From NCBI GenBank assembly GCA_007695225.1, contig REED01000087.1:1-38390 (forward strand): a stretch of 38,390 nt of DNA, given 5' to 3'. The stretch comes from Gemmatimonadales bacterium (GTDB taxonomy: Bacteria > Gemmatimonadota > Gemmatimonadetes > Longimicrobiales > Gaopeijiaceae). The position numbers and the translations under genes are program-made. The notes beneath the pieces are model-generated. The model worked only from the letters and a program-made list of their open reading frames with translations, did no database searches and was not told the DNA's origin. Positions 7,701-15,666 of this stretch are shown piece by piece. Position 1 is the stretch's first letter; each line of letters opens with the position of its first letter.

Positions 7701-8861
7701 TTGAAGCTCCACGAGACTCCACTCCTTCCTTCCGGGTTTCTCTGCGCTGCCCGGAATTGCGGTTTGAAAACGTCCGGCGAGGACCTTTCCCTCTTTGCGG
7801 CCGATCGCCCCTGCGCCGCGGCCGGCCTCTTCACCCGGAACCACTTCCCCGGTGCCCCCATCCTCCTGGGGAGGGAGCGGCTGCGGGGAGGGATCCTGCA
7901 GGCGGTGGTGGTGAACTCCAAGGTCTCCAATGTGGCCACCGGAACCGCCGGGGTGGAGGATGCCCGGAGGATGGGGAGCGCTGCGGCCAGGGAACTCGGG
8001 ATTCCCGAGGAGCTGGTCCTGGTGGGATCCACGGGGGTCATCGGGCGCCGCCTTCCCCTGGAGCGCATCGAGGCCGGGCTCTCCGGGATGAAGGAGGACC
8101 TCCAGCCCGACCCCTTGCCCGGTGCCCGGGGAATCATGACCACGGACCGGGTTCCCAAGGCCTTCTCGCTGGAGGTGGATGGCGCCGTGGTCTCGGTGGT
8201 GGGGAAGGGGGCGGGAATGATCGCCCCGAATCTGGCCACCATGCTGGTCTTCTTCTTCACGGACGCAGAGGTCGGTGCGTCGGAACTGGGGGGCATCCTC
8301 CGGGAGGCCGCCTCGGATACCTTCCAGACCCTCTCGGTGGACACAGATACCAGCACGTCAGATATGGTGGTGGGGTTGGCCTCGGGGGCGGCCGGGCCCC
8401 GGGCCCGTCTGGGGGAAGCCTTCGCCCTCCTCTCCCGCACCATGGCGGAGGCGGTGGCTCGGGACGGTGAGGGAGCCACCAAGCTCCTTCGGGTCCGGGT
8501 GACAGGGGCCGCAGATCGGGAAGAGGCGGTGGGGGTGGCCCGGGCGGTGGTGGACTCCCCTCTCATCAAGACCATGGCCTTCGGAGCCGATCCGAACGTG
8601 GGCCGGATCCTCATGGCCGTGGGGAAGTGTGTGGACTCTGATATCCGTCCGGAGCGGGTACGGGCTTGGCTCCAGGGCATCCCCGTGGTGGATGCAGGCC
8701 AGGTAACGGCGTTTCCCGAGGACGAGCTCCGAGGCCTCCTCCGGGGGGATCCGGTGGAGATCCGCGTGGCGCTGGGAGTTGGAGACGGTGAGGCCACGGC
8801 GCTGGGGTGCGACCTCACCGAGGGGTACGTAAAGGAAAACGCCGCCTACGCCTCATCCTGA
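7701..8861 (+). CDS. argJ: Arginine biosynthesis bifunctional protein ArgJ (ornithine/glutamate N-acetyltransferase)
   Basis: Transfers the acetyl group from N-acetylornithine to glutamate (and, in bifunctional forms, from acetyl-CoA) in arginine synthesis; cytoplasmic and self-cleaving. The 386-residue length is normal. Visible family motifs are the STGVIG oxyanion box at 109-114, MTTDRVPK near 146-153, GKGAGMIAPNLATML with nucleophile T180 at the autocleavage site, and a C-terminal GYVKENAAYASS. The usual N-S-G-N-A-N box is changed to NSKVSNVATG (72-81). The start is a TTG at 7701 with GGGGA 6 nt upstream; an in-frame TGA at 7671 rules out a longer protein. No other arg genes are in the window. 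Confidence 0.92.
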   Translation: MKLHETPLLPSGFLCAARNCGLKTSGEDLSLFAADRPCAAAGLFTRNHFPGAPILLGRERLRGGILQAVVVNSKVSNVATGTAGVEDARRMGSAAARELGIPEELVLVGSTGVIGRRLPLERIEAGLSGMKEDLQPDPLPGARGIMTTDRVPKAFSLEVDGAVVSVVGKGAGMIAPNLATMLVFFFTDAEVGASELGGILREAASDTFQTLSVDTDTSTSDMVVGLASGAAGPRARLGEAFALLSRTMAEAVARDGEGATKLLRVRVTGAADREEAVGVARAVVDSPLIKTMAFGADPNVGRILMAVGKCVDSDIRPERVRAWLQGIPVVDAGQVTAFPEDELRGLLRGDPVEIRVALGVGDGEATALGCDLTEGYVKENAAYASS

Positions 8862-9059
8862 ACCCGGGGGAGGGCCTGGACCTCTTCAAGTCCTACCGGA
8901 ACGGGCCGGCTGTTCATATCTTATCTTGCTGCGACTTTCGGGAAGATGTGGGCTTCCCGGACGGAATTCTCGGGAAAAACGCCGGGAGTGTTCGCTTCCG
9001 GCGCGTCCGAAGATCGCCGCCCCCCACCCGCTACCCACCCAGCAAAGGATTTGAACCAT

Positions 9060-9632
9060 ATGCGTATCAAGGCTCTTACCGCGGCCCTTTTCGTCGGAAT
9101 CGCCGCCTGTGGCAATGGCGACGCCCCGGATCCGCCGCCTGCGACCCCGGCACCGGCGGAGCAGCCGGCCGCCCCGGGGGAGCTCTCCCAGCCGAACTGG
9201 TTCCAGATGGATGAAGCGGCCCAGACCGTCACCATCGACCTGATCGCAGGATCGACGTCCGACAACAACTACTGGAACTTCAACGGCTTCTTCGGCGGCC
9301 GTGGCGCCATCGTGGTCCCCGAGGGATACACCGTGACGGTCAACTTCGCGAACCAGGACCCGAACATGGCCCACTCCGTGGGCGTGGGCGAGCGGCTCGC
9401 CAGCTGGCCCACCAGCTTCTCCGAGGTGACCCCCACCTTCCCAGGGGCCGTCTCCTCGAATCCCACCTCCATGACCGAGTCCACCCTTCCCGGTGAGGCG
9501 GAGTCGTTCACCTTCGTCGCCGATGAGGCGGGAGAGTTCGCGCTCATCTGCTACGTGGTGGGCCATGCGGCCACGGGGATGTGGATGCCCTTCAACGTAT
9601 CCGCCGAAGGTGAGGCCGGCGTCCGGAACTGA
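9060..9632 (+). CDS. Sulfocyanin-like blue copper lipoprotein
   Basis: A membrane-tethered cupredoxin that would shuttle electrons outside the cytoplasmic membrane. The 190-residue product has a lipoprotein signal ending IAAC (C17), a Pro/Ala linker, and a sulfocyanin-type domain: TVTIDLIAGSTSDNNYWNFNG, AIVVPEGYTVTVNF, and the copper ligands H105 (AHSVGVG), C164 and H169 (ICYVVGHA) and M174 (GMWMPF). Sulfocyanin is best known from archaeal terminal oxidase complexes and also occurs in some bacteria; the oxidase partner is not in the window. The start ATG is at 9060 with AAAGGA upstream. A strong terminator follows, so it is probably monocistronic. Confidence 0.88.
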   Translation: MRIKALTAALFVGIAACGNGDAPDPPPATPAPAEQPAAPGELSQPNWFQMDEAAQTVTIDLIAGSTSDNNYWNFNGFFGGRGAIVVPEGYTVTVNFANQDPNMAHSVGVGERLASWPTSFSEVTPTFPGAVSSNPTSMTESTLPGEAESFTFVADEAGEFALICYVVGHAATGMWMPFNVSAEGEAGVRN

Positions 9633-9660
9633 TTCCGGCCCGGATCACAGCGCGGCTCGA

Positions 9661-9691
9661 TGCCCCGCCGTCCCTTCGGGACGGCGGGGCA
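9661..9691 (+). terminator. Terminator after the sulfocyanin gene
   Basis: A perfect 14-bp stem: TGCCCCGCCGTCCC (9661-9674) and its complement GGGACGGCGGGGCA (9678-9691), with loop TTC, followed by TTCT. The T tract is short but the stem is very strong. Confidence 0.8.
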
Positions 9692-9739
9692 TTCTGCGTC
9701 CGGGACCCCATCAGGGACGCCTCCCGGCGGCCGGTCCTC

Positions 9740-9763
9740 CCGGAATCCCGGCCGGGATTCCGG
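9740..9763. repeat. Perfect 24-bp palindrome
   Basis: CCGGAATCCCGG is followed immediately by its reverse complement CCGGGATTCCGG, with no spacer. A second small dyad, TGGA-GGAT-TCCA, lies 6 bp downstream at about 9770. The site is between the sulfocyanin terminator and the next secreted protein. It could be an operator, a repeat remnant or part of a second hairpin. Confidence 0.85.
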
Positions 9764-9872
9764 AAAAGTGGAGGATTCCACCGGGGCGGGGAGGGAACGC
9801 TTCAGGTTCGGCATGCATATCATTGAAATCGAGGGGAAGTGACACCGACGTGCCCAACGGAGTTGTGCCGCT

Positions 9873-10436
9873 ATGCGACCACGCCAAGACGGGATTCCAG
9901 GGCCCCTTCTCCTTGCCACCCTCCTCATGATCCTCCTGGCCCTCCCTCCGGGGTCTCAAGCCCAGACGGGAGAGTCGAGGGACCGAAGTACCTATCTGGC
10001 GGTCATGGCCACCTACTTCCAGGTTCCCCCCATGGAGTTGGAGATCCTCCTGGAGGGACGGGGAGCCATTGACGAGCTTCCCGTTCTCCTCCTCCTGGCC
10101 CGGGAGACGGGGATGGCGCCGCCCGCCCTCTCCGCCAGCCGAAGGGGTGGCGCCACCTGGATGGACCTCCTTCGTCGTTTCGGTCTGAGCGCAGCCCACC
10201 TTCATGTTCCCCTGGAGGCGTCGGATGTAGACGCACGGGTGGAGCGGGTCTGGACCCTCTACCGGGATTTGGATCGGAGCGCCTGGGACCGGATCGGGCT
10301 CACCGATGAGGAGGTCATCACCCTGGTCCACCTCAAGGTCCTGTCCCGGCACCACGGGGTGAGCCCGGGTCGGATCCTCCAGGCCAGGGCTGCTTCCGGA
10401 AGCTGGGTGGAGGTGCCGGGGCGGCTTTCCCGCTGA
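9873..10436 (+). CDS. Exported helical protein of unknown function
   Basis: A 187-residue protein of no recognised family. The N-terminus is a signal peptide (LLLATLLMILLALPPGSQAQ), so the product is probably periplasmic. The mature part is mostly alpha-helical with an internal pattern: YFQVPPMELEILLEG, LPVLLLLARETGMAP, WMDLLRRFGLSAAHL and LKVLSRHHGVSPGRIL look like variants of one helix-turn-helix unit in which a short motif is followed by a residue run such as 'RETGMAP' or 'RHHGVSP'. The ATG at 9873 has a GGAG about 10 nt upstream. It is followed after about 120 bp by the HD-GYP gene on the same strand. Confidence 0.65.
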   Translation: MRPRQDGIPGPLLLATLLMILLALPPGSQAQTGESRDRSTYLAVMATYFQVPPMELEILLEGRGAIDELPVLLLLARETGMAPPALSASRRGGATWMDLLRRFGLSAAHLHVPLEASDVDARVERVWTLYRDLDRSAWDRIGLTDEEVITLVHLKVLSRHHGVSPGRILQARAASGSWVEVPGRLSR

Positions 10437-10557
10437 GGCGGACCCGGGGGCATACCGCCGGGATTGGAACGTAGGGTCGGATCGGGTGTTCATCTGGTCC
10501 ATCCCATGGAATCAGTCGATTTCTGAATCCTTTTCATCGTCTCACCCATCCCACTCC

Positions 10558-11685
10558 ATGCCCGAAGCCGAGGGTGATCGGTCCCTGCTGGATTGCCGCA
10601 TTCTGGTGGTGGACGACGAACCGGCCAACGTGAATGCCCTGCTCCGCCTCCTGGGTCGGGCAGGCTACGGGGATGTGGAGGGAATCACGGACCCGCGGCA
10701 GGCCATGCCCAGCTTTCGGGCCCACCCTTCGGACCTGGTCCTGCTGGACCTTCGAATGCCCCATCTGGACGGGTTCGATCTCCTGGATCTCCTCCGAAAG
10801 GAGGTTTCCGACGACGAGTACCTGCCGGTCCTCGTTCTCACCGGAGACCTCTCCCAGGAGACACGGGAGAAGGCCCTGGCCGCCGGGGCCCGTGATTTCA
10901 TCACCAAGCCCTTTGACCTCACCGAAGTCCTTCTTCGGATCAAGAACCTCCTGGAAGCCCGGGTTCTCCACCTCCAGCTCCAGGAGCACAACCGGACCCT
11001 GGAGAAGCGGGTCAGGGAGCGCACCCGGGAACTGGCCGTGGCCCAGGTGGAGATTCTCCATCGTCTGGCCCTGGCGGCGGAGTATCGGGACGATGTGACG
11101 GGTCGGCATGCGGAGCGGGTGGGCGCACTGGCTTCTCTCCTTGCAGAGCGACTGGGGCGGGAGAAGGATGAAATCCGGCTCCTTCGCCGCGCCGCCACCC
11201 TACATGACGTAGGGAAGATCGGGGTGCCCGACGGCATCCTCATGAAGCCGGGAAGGCTGACCCCGGAGGAATGGGACCGCATGCGCACCCACGTGGAGAT
11301 CGGGGAGCGAATTCTCATGGGTAGCGGATATCCCATCCTGGAAATGGCGGCGGAGATCGCCCGCTTCCACCACGAGCGGTGGGATGGGGAAGGCTATCAG
11401 AACGGGCTCAAGGGGGATGATATTCCCCTCTCGGGCCGTTTGGTGGCCGTAGCCGACGTGTTCGACTCCCTCACGCACATTCGACCGTACAAAGAGGCGC
11501 AGCCGGTGGAGGAGGCGGTGGCGTACATCGCCGATGAGCGGGGTGCCCATTTCGATCCCGCCGTGGTGGATGTCTTCCTGGAACTGGCGGAGGAGGGGAT
11601 CCTCCACCGACTGGACGAATTGGTGCGGGAAGGGCGGGACCTCTGGTCCGGCGAGGTGGTCCCCGGGCCGGACCCGGGCGAGTAG
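10558..11685 (+). CDS. Response regulator with HD-GYP domain (putative cyclic-di-GMP phosphodiesterase)
   Basis: A 375-residue two-domain signalling protein. The receiver domain (about 12-130) has the acidic pair DDE (19-21), phosphoacceptor D64, T95 and K117. A coiled-coil linker (RTLEKRVRERTRELAVAQ) leads to an HD-GYP domain with H216-D217 (TLHDVGKIGVPDGIL) and HHERWDGEGYQNG (271-283). These domains degrade cyclic di-GMP or related dinucleotides when phosphorylated by a sensor kinase; no kinase is adjacent. The GYP triplet is GYQ here. The start is uncertain: an in-frame GTG at 10486 would add 24 Ser-rich residues, and neither start has a clear ribosome-binding site. I chose the ATG nearest the receiver domain. 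Confidence 0.85.
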   Translation: MPEAEGDRSLLDCRILVVDDEPANVNALLRLLGRAGYGDVEGITDPRQAMPSFRAHPSDLVLLDLRMPHLDGFDLLDLLRKEVSDDEYLPVLVLTGDLSQETREKALAAGARDFITKPFDLTEVLLRIKNLLEARVLHLQLQEHNRTLEKRVRERTRELAVAQVEILHRLALAAEYRDDVTGRHAERVGALASLLAERLGREKDEIRLLRRAATLHDVGKIGVPDGILMKPGRLTPEEWDRMRTHVEIGERILMGSGYPILEMAAEIARFHHERWDGEGYQNGLKGDDIPLSGRLVAVADVFDSLTHIRPYKEAQPVEEAVAYIADERGAHFDPAVVDVFLELAEEGILHRLDELVREGRDLWSGEVVPGPDPGE

Positions 11686-11704
11686 CGTTCGAGTCCTCCG
11701 AGCC

Positions 11705-13201
11705 TCAATTCGCCGAAACGGTCCGGCCCTCCGCCCATCGCCGAAGGGCGTCCACGCGTTCCCTTGCGGTGACGGAGAGGGGGCGGGTGGCGGCAGCCTC
11801 CTGGAGGAGGAGTTCGGTCCCCAGTTCGTTCCCGTCGGCGAAGGCGGCGTAGAGGCTCGAGACCACCACCTGCTCCAGTTCCGCCCCGGAGAAGCCCGGG
11901 GTCTGTCGGGCCACGGCCTCGGCGTCCACCTTCCCCGCATCCCTGCCCCGGTTCCGGAGATGGATCCGGACGATCTCCGCCCGACTCTCCGGGTCCGGGA
12001 GGTCCACGAAGAAGAGTTCGTCGAAGCGCCCCTTGCGCACCAACTCCGCCGGGAGGCGATCCACCTCGTTGGCGGTGGCCAGCACGAAGACATCGGCCTT
12101 CCGATCCTGGAGCCAGGAGAGGAAGGTCCCCAGGACCCGGCGAGAGACGCCTCCGTCCTCCGACTCCCCGGAGGCGAACGCCTTTTCAAGCTCGTCGATC
12201 CAGAGGACCACCGGCGCCATCTCCTCGGCCAGTCGCATGGCGCGCCGGAAGTTCTTCTCCGTCTCCCCGATGTATCGGTTGTAGAGGGCGGAGGGGTCCA
12301 GTTTGAGCAGGGGGAGGCTCCACTCCCCCGCCACGGCCCGGGCGCACAGGCTCTTTCCACATCCGGGTACCCCCGCCAGGAGGATGCCCCGGGGGAAGGA
12401 GAGTCCGAACTCCCGGGCCCGTTCCGGTTCCTTCACCAGGGCGGTACGCCGGCGGAGCCAGGCCTTGAGCCCGGCCAGGTCCGCTACCTCGGCGAAGCTG
12501 CTCTCCACGGGGTAGTACTCCAGGAGTCCCTCCCGCTCCACGATTCGCCGCTTGGCTTCCGAAACGGCGTCCAGATCTCCGGCCCCCAGTTGTCCGTCCT
12601 CGAGGATGGAACGGGTCAGGATCTTCTCCGCCTCCATGAGGGTGAGGCCCGAGAGCTGGTTTAGGAGTTGGTCGAGTTCCGCCCGGGTCAGGTTCACCTC
12701 CACCGGCTTCTTCCGATTCAGGTCCCGGAGGATGCGGCCCACCAGTTCCCGGAATTCCTCCCGGGAGGGCCCTGGGAGCTGGAGGACGGTGGACCGTCCA
12801 CGGAGGGACGGAGGGAGTTCGGGGAGCGAGCCGGCGTGGATCATGGCGCCCCGGGTGGCTTCCAGCCGGTCCAGGGCCTCCTGGAACTTGGACTGGAGGA
12901 GGGCGTCCCCCGGGAGGGCGGCTTCCAGCCCCTCGAAGAGGTAGAGCGCCGGCAGCTCCGAGGCGGCCAGGTGGCGCAGCGCCTTCTCCAGGGGCTCCGT
13001 GCCGTACACCGGTCCGGAACCGGCCCCGTCCCGGACCAGTCCCCGGCTCCGGGTCCAGCGGAAGAGGGGGCGCTCCATCCGGTCCGCCAGGAGGCGGAGG
13101 AGGGCCTCCACCCGGGGGCGGTCCTCGCTCTCCAGGAGGAGGAAGGGATGGCGGGACCGGATCAGGAGATCCGCGTCGCGGAGGGGGTCGGCCAGGGGCA
13201 T
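11705..13201 (-). CDS. AAA+ ATPase, Ycf46-like
   Basis: A 498-residue ATPase. The N-terminal half is a degenerate AAA-like domain (PALYLFEGLEAALPGD at the place of a Walker B). The C-terminal half is a complete AAA module: Walker A GVPGCGKS (277-284), Walker B VVLWIDELEK (331-340), sensor 1 ATANE (375-379) and an arginine-finger region RKGRFDE (389-395). This architecture and length match the Ycf46 family found in cyanobacteria and plastids and scattered in other bacteria. The cellular role is not well known, and I do not assign one. The stop lies 20 bp from the stop of the convergent HD-GYP gene. The 33-bp gap to the upstream MscS gene suggests co-transcription with it. Confidence 0.85.
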   Translation of the reverse strand: MPLADPLRDADLLIRSRHPFLLLESEDRPRVEALLRLLADRMERPLFRWTRSRGLVRDGAGSGPVYGTEPLEKALRHLAASELPALYLFEGLEAALPGDALLQSKFQEALDRLEATRGAMIHAGSLPELPPSLRGRSTVLQLPGPSREEFRELVGRILRDLNRKKPVEVNLTRAELDQLLNQLSGLTLMEAEKILTRSILEDGQLGAGDLDAVSEAKRRIVEREGLLEYYPVESSFAEVADLAGLKAWLRRRTALVKEPERAREFGLSFPRGILLAGVPGCGKSLCARAVAGEWSLPLLKLDPSALYNRYIGETEKNFRRAMRLAEEMAPVVLWIDELEKAFASGESEDGGVSRRVLGTFLSWLQDRKADVFVLATANEVDRLPAELVRKGRFDELFFVDLPDPESRAEIVRIHLRNRGRDAGKVDAEAVARQTPGFSGAELEQVVVSSLYAAFADGNELGTELLLQEAAATRPLSVTARERVDALRRWAEGRTVSAN

Positions 13202-13234
13202 CGGGGAAGCTCGCGGTGAGGTTGGGGTGGGCCT

Positions 13235-14224
13235 TCAACCCGCCCGGGGGAGCCGGGAGAGCCCTTCTTCCACCGGGGGGTCGAAGTGGACGTCGATCTG
13301 GGGGAAGGCGATCTCGATGTCGTCCTCCTTCAGAGCCCACCAGATGGCCTCCCGGAGTTCAGACTGGGTCCGGGGGCCGCGCCAGGGGTCCTCGGACCAG
13401 ACCGAGACCTGCCAGTCCACCGCGGAGTCCCCGAAGTCGGTGAGCATCACCACCGGCTCCCGATCCGCCAGGCGCCATTCCATGGACTCGGCCGCCCGGA
13501 TCAGGGAAGCCCGCACCTTCCGCATATCCGACTTGTAGTGGACGCCCACATCGGCCCGAATCCGGAAGATGGGGTCATCCAGGGTGTAGTTCTTCACCGT
13601 GGACTGCACCAGGCTGGCGTTGGGGATGATGATCTCCTCGTCGTCCCGGGTCCGGGCCACGGTGGTCCGGATTCCCATCTTGAGCACCCGGACCACCCGC
13701 CCCTCCACCTCCACGATGTCTCCCGGCTTGATGGCCCGTTCCACCAGCAGGATCAGCCCCGACACGAAGTTCTGGGCGATGTTCTGCATGGCGAACCCGA
13801 TCCCCACCGCGAAGATGGCCCCGGCGGCGAAGAGGGCGTTCAGGTTGATCCCCACCTGCTGGATGGCGATGGAGAGGCCGATGGCCATCACCGCGTAGTG
13901 GAGGAGTCGGAGGGTGACCTGGGTGGTCCCGGGGTCCTCCACCCCCCGCTTCCGGAAGGCCCGATCCACGGTTCGCTGGAGGAGGCCCGAGATCCACCAG
14001 GTGGCCACGATCATGACTCCCACCACCAGGACGGTGGTGAGGGTCACCTCCTGATCTCCCAGGGGGAAGAGGGGGAAATTCAGGATGGTGTGGATCCAGG
14101 CGGCGATCTCGCCCAGCCCCAGGTCCTCCCCCAGTTCGAGGAGGGACGTCGACTCGGCCTGGAGGAGAAGGGGGCTCCACCCGCCGGTGGGGACCGGGGG
14201 CGGGGGAAGCGGAGAGGCAGGCAT
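13235..14224 (-). CDS. Mechanosensitive ion channel, MscS family
   Basis: A small-conductance mechanosensitive channel that would relieve osmotic pressure at the cytoplasmic membrane. The 329-residue protein has three predicted membrane helices at about 61-82, 105-125 and 129-150. The pore-lining TM3 contains the Gly/Ala-rich packing run FAAGAIFAVGIGFAMQNIAQN, followed by the beta domain (FVSGLILLVERAIKPGDIVEV) and IIIPNASLVQSTVKNYT. A C-terminal alpha/beta domain follows. The ATG at 14222-14224 has GGAG 8 nt upstream; the frame is open further but the extra sequence is Pro/Arg-rich and non-hydrophobic. It diverges from the phosphoglycerate mutase gene across 227 bp. Confidence 0.88.
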   Translation of the reverse strand: MPASPLPPPPVPTGGWSPLLLQAESTSLLELGEDLGLGEIAAWIHTILNFPLFPLGDQEVTLTTVLVVGVMIVATWWISGLLQRTVDRAFRKRGVEDPGTTQVTLRLLHYAVMAIGLSIAIQQVGINLNALFAAGAIFAVGIGFAMQNIAQNFVSGLILLVERAIKPGDIVEVEGRVVRVLKMGIRTTVARTRDDEEIIIPNASLVQSTVKNYTLDDPIFRIRADVGVHYKSDMRKVRASLIRAAESMEWRLADREPVVMLTDFGDSAVDWQVSVWSEDPWRGPRTQSELREAIWWALKEDDIEIAFPQIDVHFDPPVEEGLSRLPRAG

Positions 14225-14366
14225 CGATGGACTCCGGTGTCGTGGGCAGCGTCGAGGCCGGGGAGCGGCGGGACGGAACGGACCCCGGCATTCTGGTCGA
14301 GGTCGGGTGTCCCTGTCCAGTTCGGGCCCGGTTCGGGCGAAATCGGGCCCTCCGCCCAAGGAGATC

Positions 14367-14375
14367 TGCTATATT
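14367..14375 (+). promoter_or_regulatory. Extended -10 promoter upstream of apgM
   Basis: TG-C-TATATT (14367-14375) is an extended -10 element in an otherwise GC-rich divergent region. No convincing -35 box is seen at the expected distance. It would give a leader of about 70 nt before the ATG at 14452. Confidence 0.45.
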
Positions 14376-14451
14376 TCCGACTGTTGTCTTCCCCGGACCT
14401 CGATGGTGGCTCCGTGTGCCGCCCCTTCACCTGATTTACGCCGGATCAGCC

Positions 14452-15666
14452 ATGAAAGCCGTTACCCTGCCAGACGATGTGGTGAATCCTGACGCGAAAG
14501 GACGTATCATCCTCGTAGTCCTGGACGGGGTGGGGGGACTCCCCCATCCGGAGCACGGGCGGACCGAGCTGGAGACGGCCCGGACCCCCAATCTGGACCG
14601 CCTGGCGGCGGAGAGTTCCCTGGGGCGTCACCTGCCGGTAGAGGTGGGGATCACGCCGGGGAGTGGACCCGGCCATCTTTCCCTCTTCGGATACGACCCT
14701 ACCCGGTTCGTGGTGGGAAGGGGCGCCCTGAGCGCCCTGGGGGTGGGGTTCGAACTGGAGAAGGGGGACGTGGCGGTTCGCCTGAACCTGGCCACCCTGG
14801 ACGCCGAGGGACGGGTCCTGGATCGGCGAGCGGGGCGGCCCTCCGACGCCGAGGCTCGGGAGGTGGTGGACCGTCTCCGGGAGGGCATCCAGCTCCGGGA
14901 TGAGGGGGTGCGCTTCTTCCTTCTCCCCGAGAAGGAACACCGGGTCGTCCTGGTCCTCCGGGGCTCCGGCCTCGAGGCGGAGGTGCAGGATACGGACCCC
15001 CAGGCCACCGGGGTTCCTCCCCTTCCTCCCGAAGCCCTCTCCCCGGGATCCCGCCGTACGGCCCAGGTGCTGGAGGATCTGGTGGGCCAGGCCCGGGCGA
15101 TCCTGGCCGGCGAGGCGCAGATCAACGGCATCCTGGCCCGGGGCTTCGCTCTCTATGAGGGATTCCCCTCCCTGCGGGACCGCTTCGGGCTCCGGGGCGC
15201 AGCCCATGCCCGGTATCCCATGTACCGGGGCGTGGCCCGCCTGGTGGGGATGGACGTTCCGGGGGTGCCGAACTCCGATGAGGAGGCCGTGGCGCTCCTG
15301 GAGGAGAATGCGGGGGCGTTTGACTTCCACTTCATCCACATGAAGGCTCCCGATTCCCGGGGTGAGGACGGAGACTTCGACGGCAAGGTGGCGGCCATCG
15401 AAGAGGCAGATGGCTGGATTGCCCGGATCCGGGCCCTGGAGCCGGACGCCCTGGTGGTGACCGGGGACCACTCCACCCCCGCGACCCTTCGGGCCCACTC
15501 CTGGCACCCGGTGCCCCTCCTCATCCACTCCCGCTGGTCCCGTCCATCGGCGAAGCGCTTTCACGAAGGAACCTGCCGCACCGGTGACCTGGGGGTCATC
15601 CGGGGCCGGGAGATCATGTCCCTGGCGCTGGCCCACGCCGGCCGTCTCCAGAAGTTCGGGGCATGA
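14452..15666 (+). CDS. apgM: 2,3-bisphosphoglycerate-independent phosphoglycerate mutase, archaeal type (ApgM)
   Basis: Interconverts 3- and 2-phosphoglycerate in glycolysis/gluconeogenesis; metal-dependent, alkaline-phosphatase superfamily. The 404-residue length and motifs fit the aPGAM branch, not GpmI: N-terminal VVLDGVGGLPHPEHGRTELETARTPNLDRLA (metal Asp and DG box), ITPGSGPGHLSLFGYDP (nucleophile Ser region), ARYPMYRGVARLVGM, FHFIHMKAPDSRGEDGDFDGKVAAIE and VVTGDHSTPATLRAHSWHPVP with the metal-binding DH and H. The ATG at 14452 was chosen because the longer frame adds only sequence from the divergent promoter region. It overlaps the following TPR gene by ATGA. Confidence 0.9.
   Translation: MKAVTLPDDVVNPDAKGRIILVVLDGVGGLPHPEHGRTELETARTPNLDRLAAESSLGRHLPVEVGITPGSGPGHLSLFGYDPTRFVVGRGALSALGVGFELEKGDVAVRLNLATLDAEGRVLDRRAGRPSDAEAREVVDRLREGIQLRDEGVRFFLLPEKEHRVVLVLRGSGLEAEVQDTDPQATGVPPLPPEALSPGSRRTAQVLEDLVGQARAILAGEAQINGILARGFALYEGFPSLRDRFGLRGAAHARYPMYRGVARLVGMDVPGVPNSDEEAVALLEENAGAFDFHFIHMKAPDSRGEDGDFDGKVAAIEEADGWIARIRALEPDALVVTGDHSTPATLRAHSWHPVPLLIHSRWSRPSAKRFHEGTCRTGDLGVIRGREIMSLALAHAGRLQKFGA

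Noticed and set aside
14446-15636. Minus-strand open frame of 396 codons opposite apgM
   Set aside because: Antisense shadow; apgM motifs are unambiguous on the plus strand.
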